A stretch of 64,000 nucleotides of DNA from Streptomyces sp. CG 926 (lineage in GTDB: Bacteria > Actinomycetota > Actinomycetes > Streptomycetales > Streptomycetaceae), in assembly GCF_003148825.1 (NCBI RefSeq), contig NZ_QGGZ01000016.1, positions 90,083-154,082 on the forward strand, given 5' to 3'. Positions within the stretch are counted from its first letter, which is position 1, and each line of letters begins with the position of its first letter. Shown one piece after another: positions 7,490 through 16,205 of the stretch. The notes beneath the pieces were generated by a model, which saw only the letters and a program-made list of their open reading frames with translations, did not search any database and had not been told where the DNA came from. Made by a program: the position numbers and the translations under genes.

Positions 7490-9577
7490 TCACCCGGGCG
7501 GTGGGTGGTCGGGTACGCCGATACGAGCCGCCAGGAGCGCGATGTCGTCGTCGGCGGAGGCGGGCACCAGATGGGCGATGAGGGAGTCGCAGAGGTGGTC
7601 GAGCGATTGCTGGGGCTCGGTGAGCAATCCGGTGAGCTCGCTCAGACGTTCGTCGATGTCGCGCCTGCGCGCCTCGATGAGGCCGTCGGTGTAGAGGACG
7701 AGCGTACTGCCGGGCGGCACGGCGATGTCGGTGGTGGTGAAGGAGATGCCGCCGACGCCGAGCGGGACGCCCGGCGGGGTCTTGACGAGGTAGACGGTGC
7801 CGTCGGGCTGGACCACGGCCGGGGGTGGATGTCCGGCGCGCGTGACCGAGCAACGCCCGGTGGCGGGATCGCAGACCACGTAGAGGAACGTCGCGAGCAT
7901 CGGGTCCGACAGGTCGGCGAGCGTGGCTTCGAGCTGGTGCAGCAGGGCGGTGGGAGGCATGTCGAGGCGGCCGAGGGCGCGGACGGTCGCGGAGAGCCGT
8001 CCCATCACGGCGGCGGCCGCGATGCCGTGGCCCATGACGTCGCCGATGAGGAGCGCGGCCCGGCCGCCGCTGAGCGGCAGGACGTCGTACCAGTCACCAC
8101 CGACCTCGTTGACATCGCTGGCCGGCAGGTAGCGGTGGGCGATCTCGATCCCCGGCGGCGGAGTGACATGCTGGGGGAGCATGCTGCGCTGGAGGACGAC
8201 CGCGGTCTCGTGCTCGTGGTGGTACAGGCGCGCGTTGTCGATGCTGATGGCGGCGCGGGCCGCCAACTCGGTGGCGAGGGTGACGTCGTCCGAACCGAAG
8301 GGGCCGGTGCGTCCGGTGCGGTAGAAGGTGGCGACGCCGAGCACCATGTCGCGGGCGATGAGCGGGGTCATCATGAACGAGTGCACGCCCAGCTCCAGGA
8401 GTTGGTCCGGCTTGGGGGAGTGCCGGGCCGCGGGGGCGACGCTCCGTTCGTCGAGCTGGGCGATCAGGAACGACTGACGGGCCGCCAGAGCCTGGGTGTA
8501 GGGGGCGGTCGCCGGGAAGATCAGGGTCCGACCCAAAGGCGCCAGCATCTGGGTGACGGCGGATCCGGTCAGCGGTGCCTTGCCCAGCCGGCGCAGGGCC
8601 ACGCCCCCGGCCAGCCCCGTGCCCGGCTCGATGCCACGGGCGAGGGAGTCCAGGACGTCGACCGTGACGGCGCTCGCCAGGTGCGGGACGGCGAGGTCGG
8701 CGAGCTCCTGCGCCGTGCGCTCCAGGTCGAGGCTGGCGCCGATACGCGAACTCGCCTCGCTGAGCAGGGCCAGGCGGCGCCGGCCCGCCTCGGCCTCGGT
8801 GTGGTCACGCTGCTGCCTGGTGATGTCGAGGAGCGAGGCGATCACACCGATCGGCCGACCGCCGGGGTCCTCGACGCGCACGTACGAGCACGACCACACA
8901 TGGTCGTGATCCGGGTCGGCCGGGGTCCTGCCGGTACGGCGCCGGTCGAGGACCGGCTCACCCGTGTCCAGGACCTGGCGCATCGCCTCCTCCATCTCGT
9001 CGGCGTTCACCTCGGGCAGCAACTCGGCCAGCCGACGCCCCACATGCGCGGACTCCGCGAGCCCGTTCATCGTTTCGAGTGCCGGATTGACCTGGAGGAA
9101 CCGCAGCTGCGTGTCGAGGACCCCGATCCCGACCGGCGAGCGGGCGAACAGCCCGTCCCAGACCGCCGAGGAACCGCGGATACGGCGGGCCGCGTGCGCG
9201 TCCGCGGCGAACACCAGCACCGCCGAGGCGCCGTGGCGGCGGTCGGGGACCGGGCAGGCCCAGATCTCCAGCTCCAGCGGGTGCCCCTTGCTGTGCCAGG
9301 CGGTGACCGTACCCATGACCCCGCGCCCGGTGGCGGCCGTCTCCCACAAGGATCGGCCCAGGCTGCGATCGGCTCCCGGATGGAGGAGGTCGGAGATGTG
9401 CCGCCCCAGCACCTCGGGCGGCGCGTAGCCGAGGAGCTGCTGCGCGCCGTGGTTCCAGCGCACGATCATCCCGTCGCCGCTGGTGGCCACGAGCGCGACC
9501 GGCAGGGCGCCCAGCCAGCCTCCGGCGTCCTGGGCGGCGCTGCTGATCAGGTCGTCGAGCGGCATCTCCTCATGCAT
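7490..9577 (-). CDS. PAS-PAS-GAF-SpoIIE (PP2C) phosphatase
   Basis: About 695 residues in a common actinobacterial signalling layout. PAS 1 spans about 20-130 (VRWNHGAQQLLGYAPPEVLG), PAS 2 about 145-270 (FLQVNPALETMNGL), GAF about 290-440, and SpoIIE/PP2C about 470-690 (GGDWYDVLPL, IGDVMGHG, LYTDGL). The acidic residues of GDWYD and IGDVMGHG should bind metal. Such proteins dephosphorylate anti-anti-sigma factors; no HATPase or STAS partner is adjacent. ATG 9577 is preferred to more upstream starts because GAGGAG lies 10 bases before it. Confidence 0.92.
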   Translation of the reverse strand: MHEEMPLDDLISSAAQDAGGWLGALPVALVATSGDGMIVRWNHGAQQLLGYAPPEVLGRHISDLLHPGADRSLGRSLWETAATGRGVMGTVTAWHSKGHPLELEIWACPVPDRRHGASAVLVFAADAHAARRIRGSSAVWDGLFARSPVGIGVLDTQLRFLQVNPALETMNGLAESAHVGRRLAELLPEVNADEMEEAMRQVLDTGEPVLDRRRTGRTPADPDHDHVWSCSYVRVEDPGGRPIGVIASLLDITRQQRDHTEAEAGRRRLALLSEASSRIGASLDLERTAQELADLAVPHLASAVTVDVLDSLARGIEPGTGLAGGVALRRLGKAPLTGSAVTQMLAPLGRTLIFPATAPYTQALAARQSFLIAQLDERSVAPAARHSPKPDQLLELGVHSFMMTPLIARDMVLGVATFYRTGRTGPFGSDDVTLATELAARAAISIDNARLYHHEHETAVVLQRSMLPQHVTPPPGIEIAHRYLPASDVNEVGGDWYDVLPLSGGRAALLIGDVMGHGIAAAAVMGRLSATVRALGRLDMPPTALLHQLEATLADLSDPMLATFLYVVCDPATGRCSVTRAGHPPPAVVQPDGTVYLVKTPPGVPLGVGGISFTTTDIAVPPGSTLVLYTDGLIEARRRDIDERLSELTGLLTEPQQSLDHLCDSLIAHLVPASADDDIALLAARIGVPDHPPPG

Positions 9578-9629
9578 CGTGCACCCGCTCCTCGGGAACG
9601 GCCTCGTGACTGTGCGTGGTCCGCATCTC

Positions 9630-11006
9630 TCATCGTCGCCCGGACGGCTCCACGGCGCTCCCCGGCCGGGAGGCTCCGGCCGCGGCCGGAGCCTCGGCGC
9701 AGCGGAGGCGGTCACCGGTCACGGGGGCGCCGTCGGCCACGTTGCGGTCGAAGGTGACGGCCTGGACCTGGACGGGCCGTGCGCCGACGGTGACCTCGAC
9801 GACCCCGTCGAGCTCCGGGTCGGCCTGCAGGCGGGCGCCGGGCAGCGCCGCGGCGACGGTTGCCGCGTTCTCCTCCTGGCCGGTGGCGTAGCGGATGACC
9901 GGCGGGCCGGCGGGGCGCTCCGGCGGCGCGGTCGCCGAGGTGTCGGTGACGACGAACCCGTTGCCGCGCAGGGCGGCGGCGACGTCGGCGTCGTCCACGC
10001 GGACGGAGAACCGGGCCGGGTCGGTCGGGGCCGGATTCTTCGCGACCGGCTGGATCCGGGTGTCGCCCGTGATCGGGCGGTCCGCGCCGAGCGCCGCCCA
10101 CAGAGCCGCGGAGCGGGCCTCGTCCCACACCAGGGTGGAACCCACACCGGGGACGCGATGGTCGAAGAGCCGGATGGGGACGGTCGCGAACTCCGTCCGG
10201 TCCGCGCGGAGGCGACCGAGCGCCCAGCCGATGCGGACCAGATCGTCCAGGCCGGTGCGCTCGTCGGTGCGTACGGTCTTCAGCAGGGCGCGGACGGTCC
10301 GAGCCGTGCTGATGGGGCCGGCCAGGGCGCCCTCGGCGGTGAGCCGGGCCAGCAGGTCGTCGACCAGCCGCTGCTGGCGGCGGACCCGGCCCAGGTCGCC
10401 GGGCCGGAGGTTGACGTGCCGGGCCCGGACGTAGCGCAGCGCCCGGTTCCCGTCGGTGAGGTGGCGGCCGGCGCCGATGTCGAGCCCGGAATTCTCGTCC
10501 TTGAGCGGCTTGTCGGTGCACACGGTGGCGCCGCCGAGGTTGTCGACGGTCCGCTCGAAGCCCGTGAAACCGGTCTCCAGGTAGTGGTCGATGTGGAGTC
10601 CGGTGGCCTTCTCCACGGTGGCCACGGTGAGCGGGCCACCGCCGGCCGCGTAGGCACCGTTGATCTTGCCGCTGCGGGCCGGGGCGGTGGCGGTGGTGCC
10701 CGCGTACTCGACGTAGGAATCGCGGGGGATGGAGACGATGCTCGCGCGCCGCCGGTTCTGGGACAGGTGGACGAGCATCATCACGTCGGTGCAGTTGCAC
10801 CCCTTGCCGCCCACATGGAGCCGCCGCTTCTCGGCCGCGGAGAGCCCGGCGCGGCTGTCGATGCCGACGACCAGGATGTTGGTGCCCCGGCCGGTGCCAC
10901 CGCCGCTGCCCGCGGACGCGCTCGCGGCCGAGACGGCCTGCGAGCCCACGAAGGAACCGCAGGACAGGGCGGTCAGCAGGGTCAGAGCGACAGCGGTACG
11001 ACGCAA
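9630..11006 (-). CDS. LytR-CpsA-Psr (LCP) family cell-wall polymer ligase
   Basis: This 458-residue exported protein has an N-terminal signal (TAVALTLLTALSCGSFVGSQ) and an LCP domain at about 40-260: NILVVGIDSR, the Arg/Asp-rich SIVSIPRDSYVEY, INGAYAAGGG, and RYVRARHVNLRPGDLGRVRRQQ. A LytR_C-like domain follows at about 325-430. LCP enzymes transfer undecaprenyl-linked glycopolymers to peptidoglycan outside the membrane. The first usable start is TTG 11006 with GGGGA upstream. Direct repeats of CCGGATTAA lie just upstream near 11030-11047. Confidence 0.9.
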   Translation of the reverse strand: MRRTAVALTLLTALSCGSFVGSQAVSAASASAGSGGGTGRGTNILVVGIDSRAGLSAAEKRRLHVGGKGCNCTDVMMLVHLSQNRRRASIVSIPRDSYVEYAGTTATAPARSGKINGAYAAGGGPLTVATVEKATGLHIDHYLETGFTGFERTVDNLGGATVCTDKPLKDENSGLDIGAGRHLTDGNRALRYVRARHVNLRPGDLGRVRRQQRLVDDLLARLTAEGALAGPISTARTVRALLKTVRTDERTGLDDLVRIGWALGRLRADRTEFATVPIRLFDHRVPGVGSTLVWDEARSAALWAALGADRPITGDTRIQPVAKNPAPTDPARFSVRVDDADVAAALRGNGFVVTDTSATAPPERPAGPPVIRYATGQEENAATVAAALPGARLQADPELDGVVEVTVGARPVQVQAVTFDRNVADGAPVTGDRLRCAEAPAAAGASRPGSAVEPSGRR

Positions 11007-11177
11007 GGCGCATCCCCAAGATCGAACGAACCGGATTAACCGGATTAAATGGGGAATGTACTGGCCTTGCGTGCGGGCGCCCGGGCCGTACGCGCCGGGA
11101 TTCCACCCCGCAGGGGGCCGGCTTGGTACATCTGCCCGCCCCCGCGGGGTACCCGGGCGCCTTCGGCGCCGACCCGG

Positions 11178-11609
11178 TCAGCGCTCGGACAGCTCCGAGG
11201 GGGCCTCCTGGACGACCCAACTGTTGCCGTCCGGGTCGTCGAAGGTCATGAAGGAGTTCCAGGTCCCGCCCTTGCCCTCCTGCCAGCCCGATTCGCCCAC
11301 GTTCCGTACGGGCGACACGTCCACGCCCCGAGCCACCAGCTCCTCCCGGGCCGCCTCGATGTCCGTGACGCACAACTGCAGGCCGTGCAGTCTGCCGGGC
11401 TCCATGACCCGACCCCCGGGCACCTCGGGCATCCCCTGGAGCATGGCGATGGAACACCGGGAACCGGGCGGGGTCATCTGGATGATGCGCACGCCCGGGG
11501 AGACCTCGTCGTCGAGGTCGACGCCGAAGCCGACCTGGTCGGCGTAGAAACTCTTCGCGCGATCCATGTCGGTGACAGGGACGGGGACGACTTCGAGCGT
11601 CCAGTTCAT
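11178..11609 (-). CDS. VOC (glyoxalase/bleomycin-resistance fold) family protein
   Basis: The 143-residue protein has a VOC fold: VVPVPVTDMDRAKSFYADQVGF opens the first beta-alpha-beta unit, HGLQLCVTDIEAARE the second, and MTFDDPDGNSWVVQE closes the domain with the usual DPDGN turn and a candidate metal-ligand Glu. These proteins act as metal-dependent isomerases, dioxygenases or drug-binding proteins; this subgroup (MNWTLEVVPVPV) is not characterised to my knowledge. It stands alone, with 151 bp to the next upstream gene. Confidence 0.88.
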   Translation of the reverse strand: MNWTLEVVPVPVTDMDRAKSFYADQVGFGVDLDDEVSPGVRIIQMTPPGSRCSIAMLQGMPEVPGGRVMEPGRLHGLQLCVTDIEAAREELVARGVDVSPVRNVGESGWQEGKGGTWNSFMTFDDPDGNSWVVQEAPSELSER

Positions 11610-11760
11610 GGGTGTCTCCCTCGGTCGGGCATCAGCGGGTCGCACAACGGGTCGCGCAGCGGGTCGCGAGCGGGGCGGGTCCACCGTTTCCCATGGAGGA
11701 CGGTCGCGCACGTCGAAACGCCCGGCGGAAGCCGACTTCCCCGGGAAGGACCGAGCCGGG

Positions 11761-12855
11761 TCACGGTCGGTCGTCGGGAAGGACGCGCCCGTCCTCGTCG
11801 AGCGTGAGATGGATCCGCGCGGGCTCCTGGCTGTTGACGTCGGACGGCCGCGGGCCCTCCGGGCCGTCGGGCCCCCAGCGCAACAGACGGCGCGTCCGGA
11901 CGATCTGGTACACGGTGTCCTGGAACTCCAGCCGGTTGACGCGTCCGACCCGGAGCGTATCGGCGGCCCCGGCGTACGCCGCCAGCTTCGCGGCACGCAC
12001 GTCGGCGGAGTCGGCGGCGCCCGCGGCCGTCCCCGTACGGGCGTCGGTGCGCGGATCGGCGTCCTCGGGGATGTGCCCCCGCATCCGCGGCCACATCCAC
12101 GTCAGGGCGAAGTCCAGCGACTTGCGGGCGGCGTGCGGGGTCGCGTGCGGTCCGCTGACCGGTCGCCAGCCGTCCGTGGTCCGCTCCACGACGCTGAACG
12201 TCGGCGGCATCACCAGCACGTCCGGATGGGTGTCCAGGGCCCGCCGCGAGTCGTCGCGCACCTCCTCGGGGAACCGTCCGCCCGTGTAGCACAGCTCGCG
12301 CAGGGCCAGCTGTTCGAACGCCTGCGTCGGAGTGACCGGCGCGTCGGGATCCATGACCAGAGCGTCATCGATCCCCGGCTCCCGGACGGCCCGGTCCCAG
12401 TCGGGGACCGGGGGCTCCGGATCCGTCGGGCGGGGCGCCTCGATGCCGCCCGGGCCCGAGGCGGCGTACTCCTCGGCGCGCACCACCCGGTACCGGGTTC
12501 CGGACACCAGGAGTTCGTCGACGCGCTCGCGCTCCAGCCGGGCGACCGCCGCCAGCAGCTCGCGCCGCTCGGCCCGGTCCCGCGCCTCGTCCTTCGCCTG
12601 GAACCACAGCCGCGAGTTCAGCCCGTCCCGAGCCTGCTGCGGGCAGCCGGACGTCACCTCGAGCACCACCCGCCACCGCGGCCCGTCTTCGGGGGACTGC
12701 GCCGCCACCCCGAACAGCGGGCCGCGCACCACCACATCGCTCGCACGCGCCACGGCGTCGACCGCGTCGGCCTCCTGCGCGGCCTCCACCGGTTCCACCG
12801 GCACCCGCACCACCACCCGCCGCGACCCGCTCGGCCTCATGTCCCCACGGTCCAT
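11761..12855 (-). CDS. DUF5954-like protein, function unknown
   Basis: About 364 residues starting MDRGDMRPSG, with an alternative ATG at 12840. The opening RRVVVRVPVEPVEAAQEADAVDA and LFGVAAQSPEDGPRW recall the Streptomyces DUF5954 family, to which I assign it from memory with moderate confidence. The product is soluble, rich in Arg and acidic residues, with no signal or membrane segment. The C-terminal part (RVNRLEFQDTVYQIVRTRRLLRW) repeats the pattern of an earlier segment (VSGTRYRVVRAEEYAASG), suggesting two copies of a small domain. No function is known. Confidence 0.65.
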   Translation of the reverse strand: MDRGDMRPSGSRRVVVRVPVEPVEAAQEADAVDAVARASDVVVRGPLFGVAAQSPEDGPRWRVVLEVTSGCPQQARDGLNSRLWFQAKDEARDRAERRELLAAVARLERERVDELLVSGTRYRVVRAEEYAASGPGGIEAPRPTDPEPPVPDWDRAVREPGIDDALVMDPDAPVTPTQAFEQLALRELCYTGGRFPEEVRDDSRRALDTHPDVLVMPPTFSVVERTTDGWRPVSGPHATPHAARKSLDFALTWMWPRMRGHIPEDADPRTDARTGTAAGAADSADVRAAKLAAYAGAADTLRVGRVNRLEFQDTVYQIVRTRRLLRWGPDGPEGPRPSDVNSQEPARIHLTLDEDGRVLPDDRP

Positions 12856-13057
12856 GGGCCCATCCTGCCGACCGGTCCGGGGCGCCGCCCCCGATTCACC
12901 GATTCCCCGGCCCCGGGGCCCCCGGTGGCGGTACCGTCCGCCCACCTCCTGCATGTCCCGGCCGATCCCTGACCACCACCGTCCCTTCCGTCCCACCCGC
13001 GCGAGCCCGAACGATGAGCCTCGACGACTGAGCAGATGCCGACGAGTTCTGACGCGG

Positions 13058-13489
13058 ATGCCGACGCCGTGGCTGCCTCGGGGAGTGGAGGCCAAGAACA
13101 TGTGCGTGCTCGCGACGCCGGTGCGGTACTTCCACCTCGACTTCGCGGTGACGTTCAGCACCGCCCCGGGGTCGCCGAAGATGAGGAACCTGGCCGCGGA
13201 CCCCCGGGTGTCGGTGGGGATCTTCGCACCGCTGGTCGGCCGGGCCAGTAGCCGAGGGGCGCAGCTCTTCGGGCGAGCCCGCGTACTGTCGGAGGAAGAC
13301 CCCGATTTCGCGCACTACCGGCCGGCGTTCCGCCGGCAGTCCGACCACGTCGAGCGCTCGCGTTCACTCGACGAGCCCCCGTCGGGACCTGTCGTCGTGG
13401 TCGAGGCCGAGCGGATCGTCTATACGGAGCACTGGCTGCGGCGCGATGGTTTCGCGCCGCGTCAGTTCTGGACCAGGTCGGGTCTGTAG
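13058..13489 (+). CDS. pyridoxamine 5'-phosphate oxidase-like flavin-binding protein, probably N-terminally truncated
   Basis: The 143-residue frame contains FSTAPGSPKMRNLAADPRVSVGIF, the strand-helix unit of split-barrel PPOX-like flavoproteins, then RGAQLFGRARVL and VVVVEAERIVYTEHWL. The usual first strands, with a CVLAT..DG.P pattern, are compressed to MCVLATPVRYFHL. A short ORF just upstream in another frame (ATG at 13014, MSLDD then stop) has the flavour of a family N-terminus. I infer a 5' deletion or frameshift. ATG 13058 is used for convenience. A strong terminator hairpin follows the stop. Confidence 0.55.
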   Translation: MPTPWLPRGVEAKNMCVLATPVRYFHLDFAVTFSTAPGSPKMRNLAADPRVSVGIFAPLVGRASSRGAQLFGRARVLSEEDPDFAHYRPAFRRQSDHVERSRSLDEPPSGPVVVVEAERIVYTEHWLRRDGFAPRQFWTRSGL

Positions 13490-13493
13490 CCCG

Positions 13494-13533
13494 GATTCCG
13501 GCCGGCCGACCACCCCGTCGACCGGCCGGAATC
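13494..13533 (+). terminator. intrinsic terminator after the PPOX-like gene
   Basis: GATTCCGGCCGG (13494-13505) pairs with CCGGCCGGAATC (13522-13533), and CGAC/GTCG extends the stem inward. A T-run (TTTG) follows. It begins four bases after the upstream stop codon. Confidence 0.75.
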
Positions 13534-13607
13534 TTTGAGAAGTGGTCCGTCGCCTGTCGCTTGGGCTGCGTCGAGCTGCCGGGAGGCAGCCCTGACAGGA
13601 TGACGCA

Positions 13608-14114
13608 ATGTTCGATTTTGGCATCGCGGGCTACCAGCCGTTGTGGCTGAACCGCCGTAGTGACGTCGTGCGGGAGCATGCGCATCGCCTCCGCGGTCTT
13701 GCCGGCCGGACTCTGACGAGAGTCTGGATGGTCTGGGACCGTCAGGCCGACGAGTGGTTCTGTGACTGCCCGGTCTTGTTCGACTTCGAGGGCGAGCAGG
13801 TCGAGATCAATCATCAGAAGTTCGACGATCTTTCCCTCACGTGGAACACGATCGACCCCGGTGACCCTGTCCGGTGGCCCGACTTCGACCTGCAGTGGCG
13901 TTCCGAGCCTCTTCCCGGGCTTCCGGATCTGAAGGGCCTGTCTCTCAAAGGGGTCGAACTGCTCGAATGGACAGGCAGGGATCTGGCTCAGGGCAACGTC
14001 GACGTCAGCTTCGTCTTCGAGACGGGTCGGGTGACCGTCTTCAACGCTCTCGACGAGAACGGGCTGAGCATGGCCCCGCCTGATCGGCATCTACGGGTCC
14101 ACCCGCTCCACTGA
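13608..14114 (+). CDS. hypothetical protein, atypical composition
   Basis: This 168-residue protein begins MFDFGIAGYQPLWLNRRSDV. It is rich in Trp, Asp and Phe (VWMVWDRQADEWFCDCPVLFDF, WPDFDLQW) and looks like an alpha/beta cytoplasmic protein. There is no signal or membrane segment. GC and third-position G/C are visibly lower than in neighbours (GATTTTGG, GATCTTTCCC), a possible sign of transfer. Acidic orphans of this size are sometimes toxin-immunity proteins, but nothing here proves that. No family recognised. Confidence 0.7.
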   Translation: MFDFGIAGYQPLWLNRRSDVVREHAHRLRGLAGRTLTRVWMVWDRQADEWFCDCPVLFDFEGEQVEINHQKFDDLSLTWNTIDPGDPVRWPDFDLQWRSEPLPGLPDLKGLSLKGVELLEWTGRDLAQGNVDVSFVFETGRVTVFNALDENGLSMAPPDRHLRVHPLH

Positions 14115-14267
14115 AGCCTCTGGAGTCAGGCGTACCGAGGTGCGCCCGACCGCTCAGTGGATCTTGCCCAGGCCGGATCAGTGTCGAAGTCGCAGCCGCG
14201 GTCGGCGAAGAGCCGGGCCGGCCGCTCGGGCCCTTCCGGGATCTGCCCGGGGAGGTGCAGGGGGTGC

Positions 14268-14828
14268 TCACCGGGTACCGGCTTCGGCTTCGGCCCGGGC
14301 GGCGGCCACGTAGCGGACGGTGAAGAGCATCGGGACGGCGAACCCCGCGACCTGGACGAGCGTCGCCCCCGTCGAGTGCCCGTGCCCGGCGTGGGCGAGG
14401 GCCGCGAGTGCGCCCGCCGTCACGGCGAAGGCGGCGGTCCACGAGGCGGTGATGACCACGTTGATGCGGACGAAAGGCTTGAGGCTCCAGACCTCGCGCG
14501 GGGTGGTGCGCTTGGCGATGCCCAGCGTGAACGGTTTGCGCACGAGCAGCGAGGCCCCGGCGATGAGGGCCAGGGTGGCCGAGGAGAGGGCCCCCGAGTA
14601 GGCGTGCACGGCCGAGTGGGGATCGGCGTAGGCGATGGCCGCCAACCCCGCGAAGAAGACCGCCGAGCCGATTTCCATGATCAACGCGTCGAATCCGGCC
14701 CCGGCCCGGCGCTGCTGGACGGTCACCGCCACCGCCGCCAGCAGAGCGGCGAGCGCGCCCCACTGCCATTGGGCGGACGGGAGCACCGCGAAGACGATCC
14801 ACGGAAGAAAAGTGCGGACGTATGACAT
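14268..14828 (-). CDS. integral membrane protein, PadR-neighbour
   Basis: The 186-residue protein has about six hydrophobic segments (TFLPWIVFAVL; GALAALLAAVAVTV; SAVFFAGLAAIAYA; ATLALIAGASLLV; VVITASWTAAFAVTAGALAAL; VQVAGFAVPMLFTV). It resembles small seven-helix-like hypothetical membrane proteins of actinobacteria; function is unknown. It is divergently transcribed from the PadR regulator, and the shared region holds paired GACATGTC sites over its predicted -35 (TTGACA, minus strand 14894-14889) and -10 (TAGTTT, 14870-14865), so it is probably the PadR target. Confidence 0.75.
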   Translation of the reverse strand: MSYVRTFLPWIVFAVLPSAQWQWGALAALLAAVAVTVQQRRAGAGFDALIMEIGSAVFFAGLAAIAYADPHSAVHAYSGALSSATLALIAGASLLVRKPFTLGIAKRTTPREVWSLKPFVRINVVITASWTAAFAVTAGALAALAHAGHGHSTGATLVQVAGFAVPMLFTVRYVAAARAEAEAGTR

Positions 14829-14854
14829 CGGGGCCCCCGGTGAGATTCCAGTTC

Positions 14855-14893
14855 TGACATGTCGAAACTAGAACCTCCACTCTCGACATGTCA
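14855..14893. promoter_or_regulatory. paired GACATGTC operators in divergent PadR promoter
   Basis: TGACATGTCGA (14855-14865) and TCGACATGTCA (14883-14893) are exact reverse complements of each other, each centred on the 8-bp palindrome GACATGTC, 28 bp centre to centre. The right copy is nested in a second inverted repeat, CCACTCT (14877-14883) and AGAGTGG (14894-14900). The minus-strand -35 TTGACA overlaps the right site and the -10 TAGTTT abuts the left one. On the plus strand, TAGGGT at 14905-14910 would start the PadR message at or near its ATG. Confidence 0.75.
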
Positions 14894-14916
14894 AGAGTGG
14901 AATGTAGGGTGGGGGT

Positions 14917-15429
14917 ATGAGCCTTCGACACGCCCTTCTCGGACTCCTCTCCGAACGCCCGGCCAGCGGCTACGACCTGCTGAAGCGCTTCGAGACCTCG
15001 CTGGCCAACGTCTGGCCCGCCACGCAGAGCCAGATGTACACAGAACTGTCCAAGCTCGCCGAAGCCGAGTTGATCAACGTCTCGGCGCAGGGCCCGCGCG
15101 GCCGCAAGGAGTACACCCTCACCGGCGAAGGGCTGACGGAACTACGCCACTGGCTGACCGAGACCAAGCCTCAGCGCAACACCCGCAGCGACATCCTCCT
15201 GCGGGTCTTCTTCCTGAACGTGATCACCCCCGACCAGGCGCGCGGCTACCTCACGGAGCTCATGGAGATGTCGGAGCGCGAGCACGAGGACCTGCGCCGG
15301 CTGACCGACTCCATCGACTGGGGCGACGACCCGCTGTCGGTGAACGGCAAGATCGCCCTCGAGTACGGCCTCCGCTTCAACGCGATGCGCCGCGAGTGGG
15401 CCGCCTGGGCAGCCGACCAGATCCGCTGA
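14917..15429 (+). CDS. PadR family transcriptional regulator
   Basis: A 170-residue regulator with the N-terminal PadR winged helix (LLGLLSERPASGYDLLKRFE, LYxxL-like MYTELSKLAEAELI, RGRKEYTLTGEGLTELRHWL) and a C-terminal dimerisation helix region like the Vir_act_alpha_C group (RVFFLNVITPDQARGYL, EYGLRFNAMRREWAAWA). PadR proteins repress by binding ATGT/ACAT-type dyads, matching the GACATGTC pair just upstream. Probably autoregulated and a repressor of the divergent membrane gene. Its inducer is unknown. Confidence 0.92.
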   Translation: MSLRHALLGLLSERPASGYDLLKRFETSLANVWPATQSQMYTELSKLAEAELINVSAQGPRGRKEYTLTGEGLTELRHWLTETKPQRNTRSDILLRVFFLNVITPDQARGYLTELMEMSEREHEDLRRLTDSIDWGDDPLSVNGKIALEYGLRFNAMRREWAAWAADQIR

Positions 15430-15823
15430 ATCAGCCACCTCTGGGCTGCGCCCGGCCGCCCGCTCTCGTTCCACATCGCCCCTGCCGGGCCCGAGCCCGG
15501 CCGGGCGGCTCCCGCCTGGTCGGCGGGGCCGCGCGCCACCCCACCGGTCGCTGTCCCCCGAGGGGGTCCGGTGGGGCGGGATCATGCAGCGAGGCAGCCC
15601 GCCTCAACCCTTGAATGGGATGGTTCGCACTGTAGGGCGAGCCACTGACAACGCCCGGAACGTCGAGGTCGAACCCGCCCGCACATCGGCGAAAGACTTG
15701 GTCAGGTGGGCTCGCCATGCTGGACCCGACCGTCCGGCGCACTCTGGATGTGCGGGACGGTACCGAAGGCGTCCCGCCCGGCGCCGCCCGCCGGCGGCCC
15801 CGACGCGTGGGGAGGCTGGACCG
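15430..15823. other. intergenic region between PadR and small membrane-protein genes
   Basis: No convincing gene is seen in these 394 bp. It contains GC-rich inverted repeats: GCCGGGC/GCCCGGC at 15484-15501 and the stronger terminator-like hairpin at 15539-15576. The sequence after about 15600 (TGAATGGGATGG, TAGGGCG) is less GC-rich and may carry the promoter of the next gene. Confidence 0.5.
15539..15576 (+). terminator. terminator-like stem-loop downstream of PadR gene
   Basis: CCCCACCGG (15539-15547) pairs with CCGGTGGGG (15568-15576), and an inner CCCC/GGGG stem strengthens the structure. It is about 110 bp past the PadR stop and lacks a long T-tract, as is usual in Streptomyces. Confidence 0.5.
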
Positions 15824-16177
15824 ATGGCCAAGTCCGACGAACCGAAGGGCTGGGGGCCCGTCCCGGAACCGCCCCCGGAACTGTTCTACGCACCCCCGGG
15901 CGAGCCGCTCGACGACGCGCGGCGCACCGCGATCCTCGACTGGACGGTGAACCAGTACGTCGTCCTCGGCTGGCGCGTCGAATCACGCTCCCCGACCCAG
16001 GCCGTGCTCGTACGCGGCGGGAACGTCAACCACCTCCTGCACGCGATCCTGACCATCTTCACCTGCCTGCTGTGGGGGGTCGTCTGGATCGTGCTGGCCA
16101 TGGCGAACAAGATCGAGCGCGTCGCCCTCACCGTCGACCCGCTCGGCAACGTCCAGACCGTGCACGGTCCGGGCTGA
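15824..16177 (+). CDS. small membrane protein, hypothetical
   Basis: 117 residues from ATG 15824 (MAKSDEPKGWGPVPEPPPEL). A Pro-rich soluble N-terminus precedes a domain with WTVNQYVVLGWRVESRSPTQAVLVRGG and a strong membrane segment (LHAILTIFTCLLWGVVWIVLAMA). The RGGNVNH-membrane-helix-ERV pattern is common in actinobacterial hypothetical proteins that present a short cytoplasmic beta domain beside one helix. GGAGG lies 11 bases upstream of the ATG. Function unknown. Confidence 0.75.
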   Translation: MAKSDEPKGWGPVPEPPPELFYAPPGEPLDDARRTAILDWTVNQYVVLGWRVESRSPTQAVLVRGGNVNHLLHAILTIFTCLLWGVVWIVLAMANKIERVALTVDPLGNVQTVHGPG

Positions 16178-16205
16178 CCCGAACCGGACACACCGAACAC
16201 ACCGG

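Noticed and set aside
6530..9757. 1075-codon plus-strand frame opposite the P450 and SpoIIE genes
   Set aside because: Antisense shadow typical of high-GC DNA; both genes with clear motifs are on the minus strand.
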